Under the pieces are notes generated by a model, which was not told the DNA's origin, made no database searches, and saw nothing but the letters and a program-made list of their open reading frames with translations. A stretch of 64,000 bases of DNA from Ascidia mentula (lineage: Eukaryota; Chordata; Ascidiacea; Phlebobranchia; Ascidiidae), in contig OX387204.1 of the NCBI GenBank assembly GCA_947561715.1, positions 1,989,001 to 2,053,000 of the forward strand. The letters are read 5' to 3'. The translations under genes and the position numbers were made by a program. Positions 1-11,900 of the stretch are shown in pieces (the stretch's first letter is position 1; every line of letters starts with the position of its first letter).

Positions 1-127
1 TATATAAACTCCCTTTTTTAACGCAGTAATATTTCTTGCAAAACATCATGCACTGTTGACAGTGATTGTTATGGCTCATTTGCTTTTATGTTGTGAACAT
101 TTTCCATGAAATAAATTGTCTGTGTAG

Positions 128-3100
128 TCGAGCATACCGGTGGAAAAGTCACAAATGCCAGCATACTTGAAGAAAGCGATGAAACAAGCTGCCTCATACA
201 ATGCAAATCTTAACAGACAACGACGGGAGGAGTTTGGTGCCTACTATGATATGCAGACTAATGTAAGTACTCCATTTCCTCTTTGGAAATAGTCCACATT
301 GCTTTCTGCTGTGCTAATGGAAACGGTAATTAGGAAATCATTTTTTTGTCTGTGATAATTTTTTGTATCTTTACTTTTTGTGGTAATGGAATAAAAGTTT
401 ATTTAAATTTTTTTATCCTTAAAAATTGTTTTTTTATCCATGTGTGTCAACAAATACATTTATTTCATCGTAGGTTCTTCAGTTACCTCGAAACAAAGTT
501 CGAAAACTTGACCCGGAATTGACGAGGCCCAGTTTGTACCCTTGTGCTTTGATTCCTGGACAGTTTCAGGAATATTACAAAAGGTTTTTCTATTTTGAAC
601 ATTAAACTATTTTCCCATATTAGACGTTTAAAGCAAAATGATTTTTAGTTACACCCGCAATGATATGATGTACATGCCTTTGACCACGTCTCTGTACGGG
701 CCTCCACAACCAGATGATGTAATTGAGGAGATTGAAAGTTCCGGATCAGAAATTGATTCAGTAAGTATTTAAACAACTACCTAACCTAATGCTATGTTTG
801 TGTGAATCTGAATTATATGTCACCCAATTTTAATAATTCTATTTGAATAAGAATTGAAGATGCTTCAATAAAAAGCGAAACATGTTTTCTAAAACTAGCG
901 TGGACACAAAGTTGTTCTAGTAACATTTAATATTCAATTTAAATAACCACTAAATTTTATTTTAATAAATTTTCAATCCAACAGCAGTTTAAAAATAAAG
1001 TTATGCTTTCGCAGTCAGTAAACCAAGCCCAATTCATGATCTTACTTAATTATCTTCTGAACTTGGGGCACAGTACCACACATATATAAAGATCATTCTT
1101 TTAAATGTAGGAGCCAGATTCAGTGACAACAATGTCATCTGTTCCTCAAAGTGTCCGCTCCACGTCATCTGCAAAACATAAGGAGAAACCAGGTACAACC
1201 GAACTATTTCTGTGACAAGTAGCAGACATGTAACCCGGCAATCTACTACAGCTTCTACACGATCGTCAATTGCTGGTGACGCTCAACCGATGGAAACAAA
1301 CCAAAAGGAAAGTGAAGAAGAAAATGCAGTCAGTGATTTGGAAGACAAAGTAAATTAATGTTAACATTTGGTAGTATCAGAGGTGGTAGATTTGTAAACG
1401 TGACAAATGGCATTTATTAATTTTGACACACCATGTGTGTTAAATACTGATATATTTCATTTCTATATTGTGTTAAAGCCATCTGAACTGTTATAGTGTT
1501 TCTTATCTTTTCAGTTAAACATTTTTATTAGAAAAGTCATTTTCCTAAAATATATTATTTGCTTCTATATGCAAAACTCAATAGAGTATCAGGTTAACTT
1601 CATAATCTGTTCTTCTGGCATATATAAAAACGTAACTTTATTCCGACATTTCGCCTGTTATACAACAAGGCTTCCTCGGGGTAATGAGACAGGTACAGCA
1701 CACAACTAACGCCAAAAAACGTGCCAACACGAAAAAGGGGATAACGCTAGCACCGCTTGTGAAATCATGTGATGTATAAAAAATGGGCGGGAAAACTACA
1801 GTCACAGTAAGTTGTTATAGAGCACCGGGAAGTAAAGTATTAGGTTTGCCGGCACACAAGTATTTTGCAATTCAAGCGCATTTTTTTTGAACGGAAAATT
1901 TTTATGTTAGGAACCATTCAACCCAGTCTGTGGCATTTGTGGCAAAGACGAGACTTGCAACAAAAAAGATGAAGCTGAAGACTTGATTAAATGCTCACAG
2001 TGTGACAACCATGGTATGTTATGCATGTAATTACTACTAGATTGATTTAAATTGTGTTCGTAGCTGCACACATTATGGTTTACCAGGAAGCAGGCTTTCA
2101 ATCAAACAGTTTGTCTTCCTACAAACAGAGGAATACATCACAAGAATACTGACTGAGTGCACTGCTTCTTGCATACTTTAACTATGTCTATTTTATAAGG
2201 GATTGTATTTGTCATTGGTAGTGCAAACCTTCTAAACATGTTATTTCTCAGTTTAAAGACTGGATTACAAAATATTGAAACAAATACCTATGGACTACTA
2301 ATTTGTAATTTAGCACCAATGAAATAACACAAGCAAAGCAGTTACACTTTGCTTAAAACAGTTACACTTTGCTTGTGCAATTTGTACTCGAATTAGCATG
2401 ACCTTGTGTTTCTCCAAGGTCACCCATCATGCTTGGAGATGTCAAGTGACCTGGTGTCTGTCATTCTCACTTACAACTGGCAGTGCATGGAATGCAAGAC
2501 TTGCACGATATGCAGCATGCCACACCGCGAAGATCTCATGATGTTCTGTGACAGATGCGACCGGGGTTATCACACATTCTGTGTCAGCCTTCGTGCAATT
2601 CCATCAGGTATTATTAAAAGACAGAATGTAGGTTATCTGTTGGTAATTTAGCCATTGGTCTTGTTTTACGTACACATGTCTGGTTTTTCAAATATGTTTG
2701 TATCTACTTTTTTGGTTTTACACGGACCCATTAAGATTGTTTTGTATGATATAAATAAATTTATTTTACAAGTTCTCGCAATGAATGTTTTTACTGTTAA
2801 CGAGGTATTATTAGAAAAGATATAGGTTTTCTGTTGCCAATTTTCCCTGATCTTGTTTTAAGTACATTTACTCCATGTAGTTTTTCAAAAAATAGTTTCA
2901 TCTCCCACTCTTAAAACAGTTTTTTGTTCGAGTCCCAACCATTAAGTTTGTTTGTTAAACCAGGTGTGTGGGCATGTTCTCGATGCACTCACGCTGACCC
3001 GGACTTTCTTCGGAAGAGAAGGAAGCAACTGAAGCAGATGCTTGGGATTAAGAGTACTCGAGGAAGAGGGGGCAGACGGAGAGGAAGACATCGCAGAGGT

Positions 3101-3484
3101 GGGGGTGCCATTGCTGTGGATACCAAAACCTCAATCATTGTGAACTTGGATGACTCGAACATGTCGGTTGACAGCTTGGGGTCGTTGCCCCTGGATAAGA
3201 ATGAAGATTCGAACATGACAGAAGAAATTCCCTCCGTTTCGATTTCTGATGATGCGAAGCCAGTGCTGGAGGACTGTATTGATGACAATGCTCAGTCTGC
3301 GACAGAAACAGCAATCTTTGTATCTCAGCCAGAAACCTCTGAAACAGCTGTGTATAAAGCACCCCCGGAAACCGCAGAACCACCTGCACCTACCGAACCG
3401 ACAGTGGAGGTGTCCCAGAGTGAAAAAGAAGAATCTTCATTGAAACAAGAAACACCTGAAGAAAATGAAAGCCCAATTTTGTAA
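128..3484 (+). CDS. PHF10: PHF10 (BAF45A)-like double PHD finger protein, 3' part of gene
   Basis: Coding exons, phase-consistent, at 128-262, 474-583, 649-760, 1111-1192, 1252-1349, 1911-2013, 2419-2607 and 2964-3484 give 449 residues ending at TAA. The 5' exon or exons lie outside the window. The first three exons encode the SAY-type region of PHF10, with [19 protein letters not shown] and [15 protein letters not shown] low-complexity Ser/Thr/Glu linker follows. Next comes a tandem PHD unit (DPF type) with [30 protein letters not shown] and CSRC zinc ligands. The tail is basic, [16 protein letters not shown], then acidic and Pro/Thr rich. From family knowledge, PHF10 is a subunit of PBAF SWI/SNF remodelling complexes, and the double PHD finger reads modified histone H3 tails. 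The short 59-bp intron 1193-1251 is needed to keep the frame. The long acidic C-terminal tail is not something I remember from vertebrate PHF10. The PHF10 assignment over other DPF proteins rests on the SAY region. Confidence 0.85.
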
Positions 3485-3680
3485 AACTAAAATTAATTAG
3501 GACATTTTGGGAGAACAAGTTTGTGCCTTGCATTCAATCATGGATTGTACAGTTGCAATGAGCTTGAACCAGATTGTGTGGAATATCTTTTTGAACATTA
3601 CATCACTGCCCTGGCGACAACCTACCTTAACTTTTACATCAAAATGCTGCTACTGTTTTCAAGCAAATTGCTGGGTTTTT

Positions 3681-3689
3681 TTTATTAAA
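3681..3689. terminator. Overlapping poly(A) signals of the convergent PHF10 and TMEM186 genes
   Basis: The minus strand reads AATAAA at 3686-3681, overlapping the TAA stop (3687-3685) of the TMEM186-like gene. The plus strand reads ATTAAA at 3684-3689, about 200 bp past the PHF10 stop. One short AT stretch could therefore serve both convergent genes. Signal use is inferred from motif and position only. Confidence 0.5.
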
Positions 3690-4413
3690 TGAAACACGAG
3701 TAACAAAAGAAAAAACAATTTTTAAAAATTAACTGACTTGGTTGCTTGGCCCGCTTGTATTGTTGGAGCGCGTAAGCGCTGAACAACTTTTGGAAGAGTT
3801 CCTCATCCCAAACAATTCCATATCTCAAGGAAAAAAAGAAAAATGTAGGGGAGTCTATCATTTGCAGTCTGACAAGGGGTTTTGTGTAGTTTTCTTGTGG
3901 GTTATCTAATAAAGGTAACGACTTCAGGGGTAGGGTAATGTCCTTGCGCTCGCCCCAGAAAGACAGGTAGGCGATTTTTACAAGCTCTTTTTCCTCGTTA
4001 AACCAAATCAAACCTACTAGACGTCGTGTGACGTAGGAAAAGTACATCAAGGTAGACGTTGCGATTGCGCCTCCAATAGCTATGGTATTGGCTGCACTGA
4101 GAGACATTTGCCCGGAAACGCAGAGCGCGTACGCAAGCGGAGTTCCACTGACAAATAATGCAGTTTGGTACAACTTCAACCGGGATAACAGTGTTGCAAT
4201 GTTAACTGGTTTACATCTGTAGACAATTTGATATCCATCGTGACTTTCTCTGGGCTTTTTGCTATTTTTTTGGTACTGCACCTCCTTGATGTTATCACCG
4301 GTCGCTGTAGGCTGCGGGTTCGTCTTTACCGAGCCTACTAATCTCCGTAGGACAAAATTCAGGTTTTGTCGTTTATCAAAAGCAAACCGTGCTTTCATCA
4401 ACATCCTAACCAT
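3685..4413 (-). CDS. TMEM186: TMEM186-like mitochondrial inner-membrane protein, single exon
   Basis: An uninterrupted 242-codon frame starts at the first Met. The N-terminus is rich in Arg and Lys with few acidic residues, as expected for a mitochondrial presequence. Two hydrophobic segments follow the motif SRLKLYQTALFVSGTPLAYA (about residues 79-98 and 105-125), separated by a short loop. A soluble C-terminal half then has a Tyr/Phe-rich pattern. Two closely spaced membrane helices after an RLKLYQT-like motif is how I recognise the TMEM186/TMEM70/TMEM223 group. Vertebrate TMEM186 is slightly shorter, at about 213 residues. TMEM186 is known as a factor in the mitochondrial complex I assembly (MCIA) complex. 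The gene lies about 295 bp downstream of the nucleoside diphosphate kinase gene on the same strand. The last 15 or so residues are Phe/Cys-rich and may be poorly conserved. It could instead be another member of the TMEM70-like group. Confidence 0.62.
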   Translation of the reverse strand: MVRMLMKARFAFDKRQNLNFVLRRLVGSVKTNPQPTATGDNIKEVQYQKNSKKPRESHDGYQIVYRCKPVNIATLLSRLKLYQTALFVSGTPLAYALCVSGQMSLSAANTIAIGGAIATSTLMYFSYVTRRLVGLIWFNEEKELVKIAYLSFWGERKDITLPLKSLPLLDNPQENYTKPLVRLQMIDSPTFFFFSLRYGIVWDEELFQKLFSAYALQQYKRAKQPSQLIFKNCFFFCYSCFI

Positions 4414-4708
4414 GGTTTCTCCTGTTCTGTCTAACCAAAAACATTGGGTTATGCTGCTGATTCACTTTTACTAGTATTTCGAAAAGAAACAGCACACAAA
4501 AGTACGGTTTACATTTTAATTTTTGTAAGATTTATAAACAAAACATAGTGTCACATTTCTAAACATTTGGCGAAAAAGAACTTTTAAATTTGCACATAGA
4601 GAAAAAATGCCAAGAAACTTATTACCTAGATGCAACAATGATTGCCACAAAATACACGATTTGCGATATGTTGTTATAAATTCTGGCCGTGTACTAAAGT
4701 TCAAGAAG

Positions 4709-5167
4709 TTATTTTTCGTAAAGCCAGCCACGGCTGCATGACGTGTAGCAGCTTATTTCGTCCGGCTTGAACCAGAGTCCAATTTCCTTCTTGGCGGACT
4801 CGACAGAATCTGAACCATGACAGATGTTGCGGCCAACCTGGATACAGTAGTCGCCACGAATGGTGCCTGGGGCCGAATCTTTCGGGTTTGTTGCTCCAAG
4901 CATTACCCTGCCGGTAGCAACCGCACCTTCACCCTCCCAGACCATTGCAACAACTGGACCGGATGCCATATATTTTACAAGACCAGGGAAGAAAGGCTTC
5001 TTCGCCAAATCCTCGTAATGGACTTTAAGGTGATCTTCAGACGCGGTTATCATTTTCATGGCAACAAGTTTAAAACCCTTTTCTTCGAACCGTTGGATGA
5101 TTTTCCCAACAAGGCCCCTCTGTACGCCATCCGGCTTAACAGCGATAAAAGTACGTTCTTCTGTCAT
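4709..5167 (-). CDS. NME: Nucleoside diphosphate kinase (NME/nm23 group I), intronless
   Basis: This is a 152-codon single-exon gene, exactly the usual length of group I NDP kinases. It moves the terminal phosphate of ATP onto other nucleoside diphosphates through a phosphohistidine. Visible features are the N-terminal [20 protein letters not shown] strand-helix, the [13 protein letters not shown] segment, RVMLGATNP, and the active-site NICHGSDS with His117 as the phosphate carrier. The C-terminal W-F-K-P-DE and GWLYE block is also complete. Translation was started at Met 5167, because MTEERTF matches the family N-terminus. An in-frame upstream Met at 5221 would add 18 unlike residues. The gene lies head to head with elongin A, sharing a 746-bp interval. 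The lack of introns beside intron-rich neighbours suggests a retrocopy that kept an open frame, but the family also contains genuine intron-poor genes. Confidence 0.95.
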   Translation of the reverse strand: MTEERTFIAVKPDGVQRGLVGKIIQRFEEKGFKLVAMKMITASEDHLKVHYEDLAKKPFFPGLVKYMASGPVVAMVWEGEGAVATGRVMLGATNPKDSAPGTIRGDYCIQVGRNICHGSDSVESAKKEIGLWFKPDEISCYTSCSRGWLYEK

Positions 5168-5913
5168 TTTTGGTTGACTTGGAAATATGCGAGCAAAAAA
5201 TGAGAGCAAGTGGATTATCATAAATCCGGCCGAAAACTAAACCAATTAAAGCAGCTGCTGATTCAACACGTGGACAGTTGAAGGGCTCTCGCCGTTCCTT
5301 TTTCGTCGACCCGAAAAACGATTGACTCGAGATATCCTGAGCGTTGCAAACATTCTTGCGGATTGGAAACCTAATTGTTTTTCTCTTCACAACAAAAAAC
5401 ATTCAAGAAATCTTTAAAATTACCTTTTTATTAACACGAAAACTTCAAAAACACCATGCATAATCTACGTGTGGTTTCCCGATTTCTTTGAATTTTGTTT
5501 GTTCACAAAACTTGCGAATTATTTATTTGGAGAGAACGAATTCGGGGAATACCCGAAAAACTGTTCAATATTTCACAAATCAAAATTGCACACAACTGTG
5601 TTTCGAAAAATAAAGAATGAATTTATGTAAACTAATATTTTTTGACATAAAAATATGTTTGATCAAAAATACACTACAAACTAAAAAAAATTTTGGCAAA
5701 AAGTTATAAATGGTAAAACAATTTCTTTTCACTTTTATATGAAGTAAACATGTTTATGGTAAAAAAATTTGTCACGTAAGGGTGTGAGGTTTTATTTCTC
5801 AGCTGCTTCTCAAGTTCGCTGGACGATTTGTTTTTATCCTAACTTTTTTGTTGGCAACATGCGTGTTTAAGTTCAGCGATTCGCTGTCCAGTGGTTGGCT
5901 TTTATATCGAAAT
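5168..5913. promoter_or_regulatory. Divergent intergenic region between NDP kinase and elongin A
   Basis: This 746-bp AT-rich interval lies between two divergent start codons and must hold both 5' ends. A plus-strand acceptor-like tract (TTTATTTCTCAG) ends near 5800, upstream of the elongin A ATG, so a spliced or trans-spliced leader is possible. No TATA box or other specific element could be supported. Confidence 0.35.
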
Positions 5914-8900
5914 ATGGACTCTGATGCGTTGGCGATACAAGCAGTCGAGAAATACAAAATGAGATTGGATTCACAAAACGAAGCAAAAAAGGTTTTAATT
6001 TTACTTGCAATTTTACAATCTACTTGTAAATGCTTGTAATCTACTTGTAAATACAAGTAAATTGTAAATGTATCTGCAACCATTCATATCTACTACAAAC
6101 AGCTCTCAAAATATCCTTGAATAAAATATATTTTTATGTGAACAGCTTCTTCGTGCTTTGAACAAGCTTGGTGAAATTGAAATGACCATTGGTATTCTTC
6201 AGGTACAATTTATGTGGTGGTAAAAAAAATATTTGTATTGTGTTATAAATGCTATGCTCACTACTATGAACTAACTGATGATGAGCAGTGTTCGAAACAT
6301 TTGTTATAATGACATTAGCATTGGATTTTGTATTCTTTGTAATCAACCCCAAAGTTTTTTTTTTCGCGCCAATGTATCTTCTATTATTTTCTTAGCAAAC
6401 GGGGATTGGAAAAGCTGTAAACAGTTTGAGAAAGCACAAAGAAGTTGGAGGTTTTGCCAAAGCTTTAGTTTCCTCATGGAAAGAACTGCTCAGCAAAAAA
6501 GACAATTCAAACCTGGAATCTCCCTCAAAATTACAATATGAGAGTCCCACTCAGCAGAACCACACACTCAGCAACGATGAATATGATCCTTCCGGAAACT
6601 GGGAAATGGAAAAGAAAATGGCGAAGGTTTTTCTTCACCTTCTATTTAATGAATTGATTTTTTTCCAATTCCGCAACAAAAACTCTACTTGAAAAATTAA
6701 AATAATATTTATTTTTTGTGATCAGGAGGGTAACATTAACTTGTCTGACACATTTAATGTGATTCTACTAACCCAGTGAACTTAATTGGCAATTTCTGGA
6801 CCTAAACACTATATAAAGATGTTGAAAGTAATGATAGGAGACTGCATATAATTGACTATTTTTTGTATACTGAAAGCAACTTGTTGCAGAAAAATAAATT
6901 GAAGTACTCTGAGGAAAGTGAAGAATACGACCCAACACAAAACTGGCAAATGGCAACGGTGTGTATCTTATTAAAATCTAAGCGTTTATGTTTTTATCAA
7001 TTATATACATCTTGTTCAGGCTGCGGAATATATGCCTGAATGCCCCCAAATAAAGCACCGTCCCACCAAGAAGGACAAAATAAAACAAACTAACAAGCAT
7101 GAAGTTCCAAAGAGTTTGTATGAACAAGATGATCCGAGTGATGAGGAAAGAAACTTTCTTCCCAATGATAGCGATTCCAGGGAAGATGAATCGTCCGAAG
7201 AAAAAGGTGTTGCATTGTACACTCCTTCCGTCACATCCACCACTTTGTACTCAAACAAGAAGCCCAAATCCACAAACTATGCGAGTTCGAACAGACTTAG
7301 TGACAGTGAACAAACAACCAAAAGAAAACAAGACCTTATGTCTGGACATAAAAATCATACCAAGGGAAAGTCCGCGGCGCAGCATGAAGAAATAGCAAAC
7401 TCTACATCTGTGAAAGGTTGGTGTTTCAAGGAACTAATGAAGTTATGTTTTTTCATATGTGTTGCTTTTTTTCAGCATCAAAGCGCAAATCCGATGTAGC
7501 CGCGGAAGCACCTTTGAAGAAAGTAAAATCAAACACCCCTGTTAAAAAGTCCAACAAAAAGACCAAAAAAGGTACTTGATTGCTTCTCTTGATCTCCAGT
7601 TCCTGTAGTAAAATCATTAATGTTTGTAAAGCTACCGGCGATCTTTCCTTTGAGGATTTTATGTCCATGGATACAACAAAAAAGACAAAGAAAAAAAAGA
7701 AAGTCTCTCAAAAATCTGCAAACACTTCGCAAGCCATGGTCAGTTATAAAAACATTTGCAGCATAACTTTGTCATTTAAATGAGCATGCCTTTAAAAATC
7801 CAACATAACTGCACAAACCTGTTCTTTTGCAGCAAGATGATTCGTCACCGTTCAAACCGAAAGTGGAACTGCACTTACCTAAAATACAGGTATTGTTTAA
7901 CCGGTTTACGAAAACAATTGTGGTTTCGCGTAACGAACGAGGTCACTGCAAGGTGGTTTCATGCAATCCTCAAGTAACTGGTTATAATCGGACATTACAC
8001 TATGCGATAGAAAACAGTTGCATACAAATGTAAGTTAGTCTTTCTGCTGCGTAGTCAGTAAAGCTAATTTTGGAATTCCCCAAGGTCGTGAATTCAAACC
8101 GCACCTGGAATGATACTACTCTCGCAGTGTCTGCTCAGGGCTAATTAGATCCAATCAAAGCTTCCATGTTGGCATATATGTTTGTATATATATGGCCTAG
8201 ATTAGGAAATGCGGGGCCTGTATTTCACCGAAAAAATAAAAGATTTGATGTTGTATTTTGCTTGTAAACTAAATCTAACTTCCTTAAACTTTGGCACGAA
8301 GGACCCTCAACTGTGACTTGAATAGGGCTGAATCAGGCAAGCCAACTTCCCTCGCAACATGGAACATTTTGGTCAACATGTGTCCAGAACCAGCCCTGAT
8401 CATACACTGTTAATTTTGGGGGTCACGTAATCTTCATACGTGGCGTTTCTGAGAAAAAATCGTGAACTTATGGGCTAACTTTTTCAGGCCACATACCGAC
8501 CTCTTCCCTTAAGTGACCCCTCCGACTCATACCAACCCTCAACCTCAAACCACAAGCCTTCAAGCATGACCGATGCCATGGCAGCGGAGTTGCACAGTCA
8601 GCGTAGTTCAAGACGGATGCAAATATATTCCGGACAAAAGACTTCGTTTTTGCCAAGTGAGCAAAATAATTTCGGAAAACTGTCCAATAACCTTCATGTT
8701 TAATAGTTATTCATATCCTTATTTCTGCGGCTTTGATGGTCGGATGTGTAGTTCATTATTTTTGCGTTAGCGCCGTTACATTTGTCGACTTTTTCTGTCA
8801 AGGAATCTTGTCCCATGCTTACAATTAGCGGTGCTAGCAGTTACTACTCAACACGGGTTGTGTTTGTTTTGTGGTGCTAAAGCAAATATACCTTGGTTCT

Positions 8901-11900
8901 ATTTTAATTGATATAATTACAGAATTAACTACTTGCATAGATTCTGACATTTTTTAACCCTAATGAAGCCCCGTTGGAGAGCAGTCGGTAAATAGAAATT
9001 GTTTGATTGCACCCAAGGTCGAAATTATATATGCCTGGCAACAACAGCAACATAAAGTTCATGGAATTTATAAGTTTATTGCTAGCCATCGAGCACTTTT
9101 TGCTGTGGTACGTATAATATTGTAAACGCTTAAATCACGTTTTCTTTCGTCTTGCAGAAATGATGTCCTTGTACGACCAATGCATGAATGTTCTCTTAAA
9201 CAACATTGAAAGTAAGTTCGTCTCCATTGCTTTTATCGTTTCGGTCGCCTTGACAATTAAAAAAATTCGCAGAGCTTGACGTCATTGGAGTCCCTTATGA
9301 CATCATAAAGCCAGTGTTGGTGCGATGTACCGCTGAACAGTTGTACAGACTCGAAGATGTCAACCCGGTTTGTACAGTTGCTAAATACATAGCCATTTAA
9401 CCCACAGCTAACATATCGCACAGCTATTGCACTAGGTTTGTGTCAGTTCATTTAATAGGATGCAGAATTTGCAATAGGAAAATTTATAAGACTTTGAACA
9501 CAGTAATTTATATGAATGTAACATAAGATGTACGTTACTTGTGGGTTTCTGCTTGCTAAATACTTTATCGATTCGATTCACACATTTGTCAAAGCAAGCC
9601 TGTATTTTATATTAAAACTTTAAACTTTAAAACTCCACCCCTTAGTACTTGCTTGATGATTCGGATGAACTGTGGGAAAAGTTGTCCATGCAAGATTTCA
9701 AGGGATTCCAACCCGACGAAATGGAATCTTGGAGGGAACTGTATCTGGTAAGTAATGAAACAATACCTATTACGTTGTACTGTGGCACCCTGGTGATTGT
9801 CGATATTTTTATAGAAGTTCTGAGTATATTTAACATTGTTACCGGCTTGTTTGTCGTTTCATAAATTATAAATATGCTTAAATCACCGCCCAGATCGGGG
9901 ATTTCAAATTATGGATTGCGGCCCAAGGGGTTATTGTTTAGCATAGAGATGCATACCTATGTCGCAAAATCAATAAGTTTGACAAGCCTCGACCTAGATA
10001 TGCGAACATAGCCGGTAAAATGTGAATCCTGTAACCTATGAAATGACTAACGTTGGGTTGACACACAAATATGCAAAATTGCGTCGAGACTCTTCTATAG
10101 CTACCAATACAATATCTGTATTGCGCAAGTAGTAGATGAGTGTAGATTGTACCGGACATCCCGTTCTTTCAACTACTTAGCGGCTAAATATCCGGTTTTA
10201 GTCGCTTTGTAACAAGACCACACTGGGCACCAAATAACATTGACGTCACAAACGAAACTTTTGTTTCGTCACAGAGGCTCCATGATGCGAGAGAAGCGAA
10301 GTTGGCCCGTCTGACGCAGTCTATTCAAGCCAAAGTTAGCAAAGCGAAACCGCTTGGTGAGTTTCTTAGCTCTAACTTTACAGCACCAACCATCAAATGA
10401 TTCCATAAATGGTTTTGGTTTCAGACATGATTTTTGGCCTTATTCATTACTACCGCTTATTACTGATTACTTTTGTTTGACTTAACGTAACTGCGGTGAA
10501 CTCCTCAACAATAGTTTATTATAGCGTTGGTTTTTCATCCATAGCTCATTAAAAACTTCTGGATTGCCCACTACCACTGCCTCAAATTGGGGTCATATCT
10601 CAAACTTTGGTTAGATTCATAGCAAAAGTCGCCAAATGATGTTTTGTTTGTCGTAAGTTTTGCGGTGAAATCGATAACAAAAGCAGCAACCGTATTTTTG
10701 TTAAAACTATGTAAAAAAAACAATTTTGATGAAAAAAAACGCCGTTATTTTGTTGACAGAGAAACGCACCAAGTTGGCCTACGTGGGCATCGGTCAAGCT
10801 AAAGCCCCGCGGAATGTTCTGAGGGCTCAGCTTAAATACGGCACCGCTGGGAAGAGGCAGATCTCCTCAGCTGATTGTAATGGTAAGTTTGACTCGTTAT
10901 TCTCAGACTTATTTCGTTGCAAAACTTTAGGAAATTGCGCCCGAGTTCTTAGGAAATGTATTTTTTTCAACTTGGTTTTAATCTGACGAGTATGTTGCTT
11001 TGTAACGGTTTTTGATTAGCCGCCTTTTAACATCGTAATCTTTACCAATTTTAATATGACCTTGTAACAAGATCTTGTAAGGTGGAATAGGGTGAATAAC
11101 TGTTTTCATTGTTTCATATCATCAGCTGTTTTCGGGGTTCACTTCATTCTGAGTATCAGCTATTTTTTTCTGCGAATTTTCTGTGTATTCAACTGCATTC
11201 TACATAACAATGATTCCTAAAATTGTTTGCGTTCGACGCGTTGAAGTGTAAAAGATTCACCAATATCTTCAATTTTTAGCTTGAGTAGGCTGACACAGCC
11301 TGTTATTTGCCTTCATTTCAATAGTCTTGAAATTTTTTACTAACTGTCACGTGACTCGCTTGAAACTCGAGGCGCAGGTCGTCGCGATCCACATTTAAGC
11401 CAATATTTAACCGTAAGCCTAGATTTAATCCAGTCTCGCCCCAACTTTTCAATCACCTTTTATTTGATTTTTTGGCCACACTAAGATTCGAATCCAGGTT
11501 GGTTATCCTGGCCACGAATCCCGATCACGTTTCCTCTTTGGTGTAGGCTATGTGATTTTGTACATTTTAAGTTTAAGTGTCTCCGATTAAAAATTATCGG
11601 ACACGTAAAATTTACTGCAATTTTCTAATTGATTTTGTACATCCAAAGTTCAAGCCTGATTGAAAGTTTTCAGACATGTAGAAATTACTGAGGTGATTTA
11701 TGCAGGGTCGTCTTCGTTGAAACAACAGACAACCGAGTTGCGAATGTCAGTCCCCGTTGGATCGATAACAGCAGCAAGCGTGGACTCACAATCCGCGTCC
11801 AGATCCAGTTTCAAGAAACAACGTAAGTAGTCGGAACAAACGCTCTTAAGTTTTACTTTTCGCAAGCTCGTAAACGTCACAGTTTTGACGTACAGCAAAA

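Noticed and set aside
1193..1251. Apparent frameshift in the PHF10 linker, where direct reading meets a TGA
   Set aside because: A 59-bp intron with GT donor at 1193 and AG at 1250-1251 restores phase exactly, so no frameshift is needed.
7890..8487. Frame continuing past elongin A exon 8 (to about 8033) as coding
   Set aside because: The phase and family sequence (SRRMQIYSGQK then KMMSLYDQC) require splicing from 7889 to 8488. The interval contains a SINE-like element.
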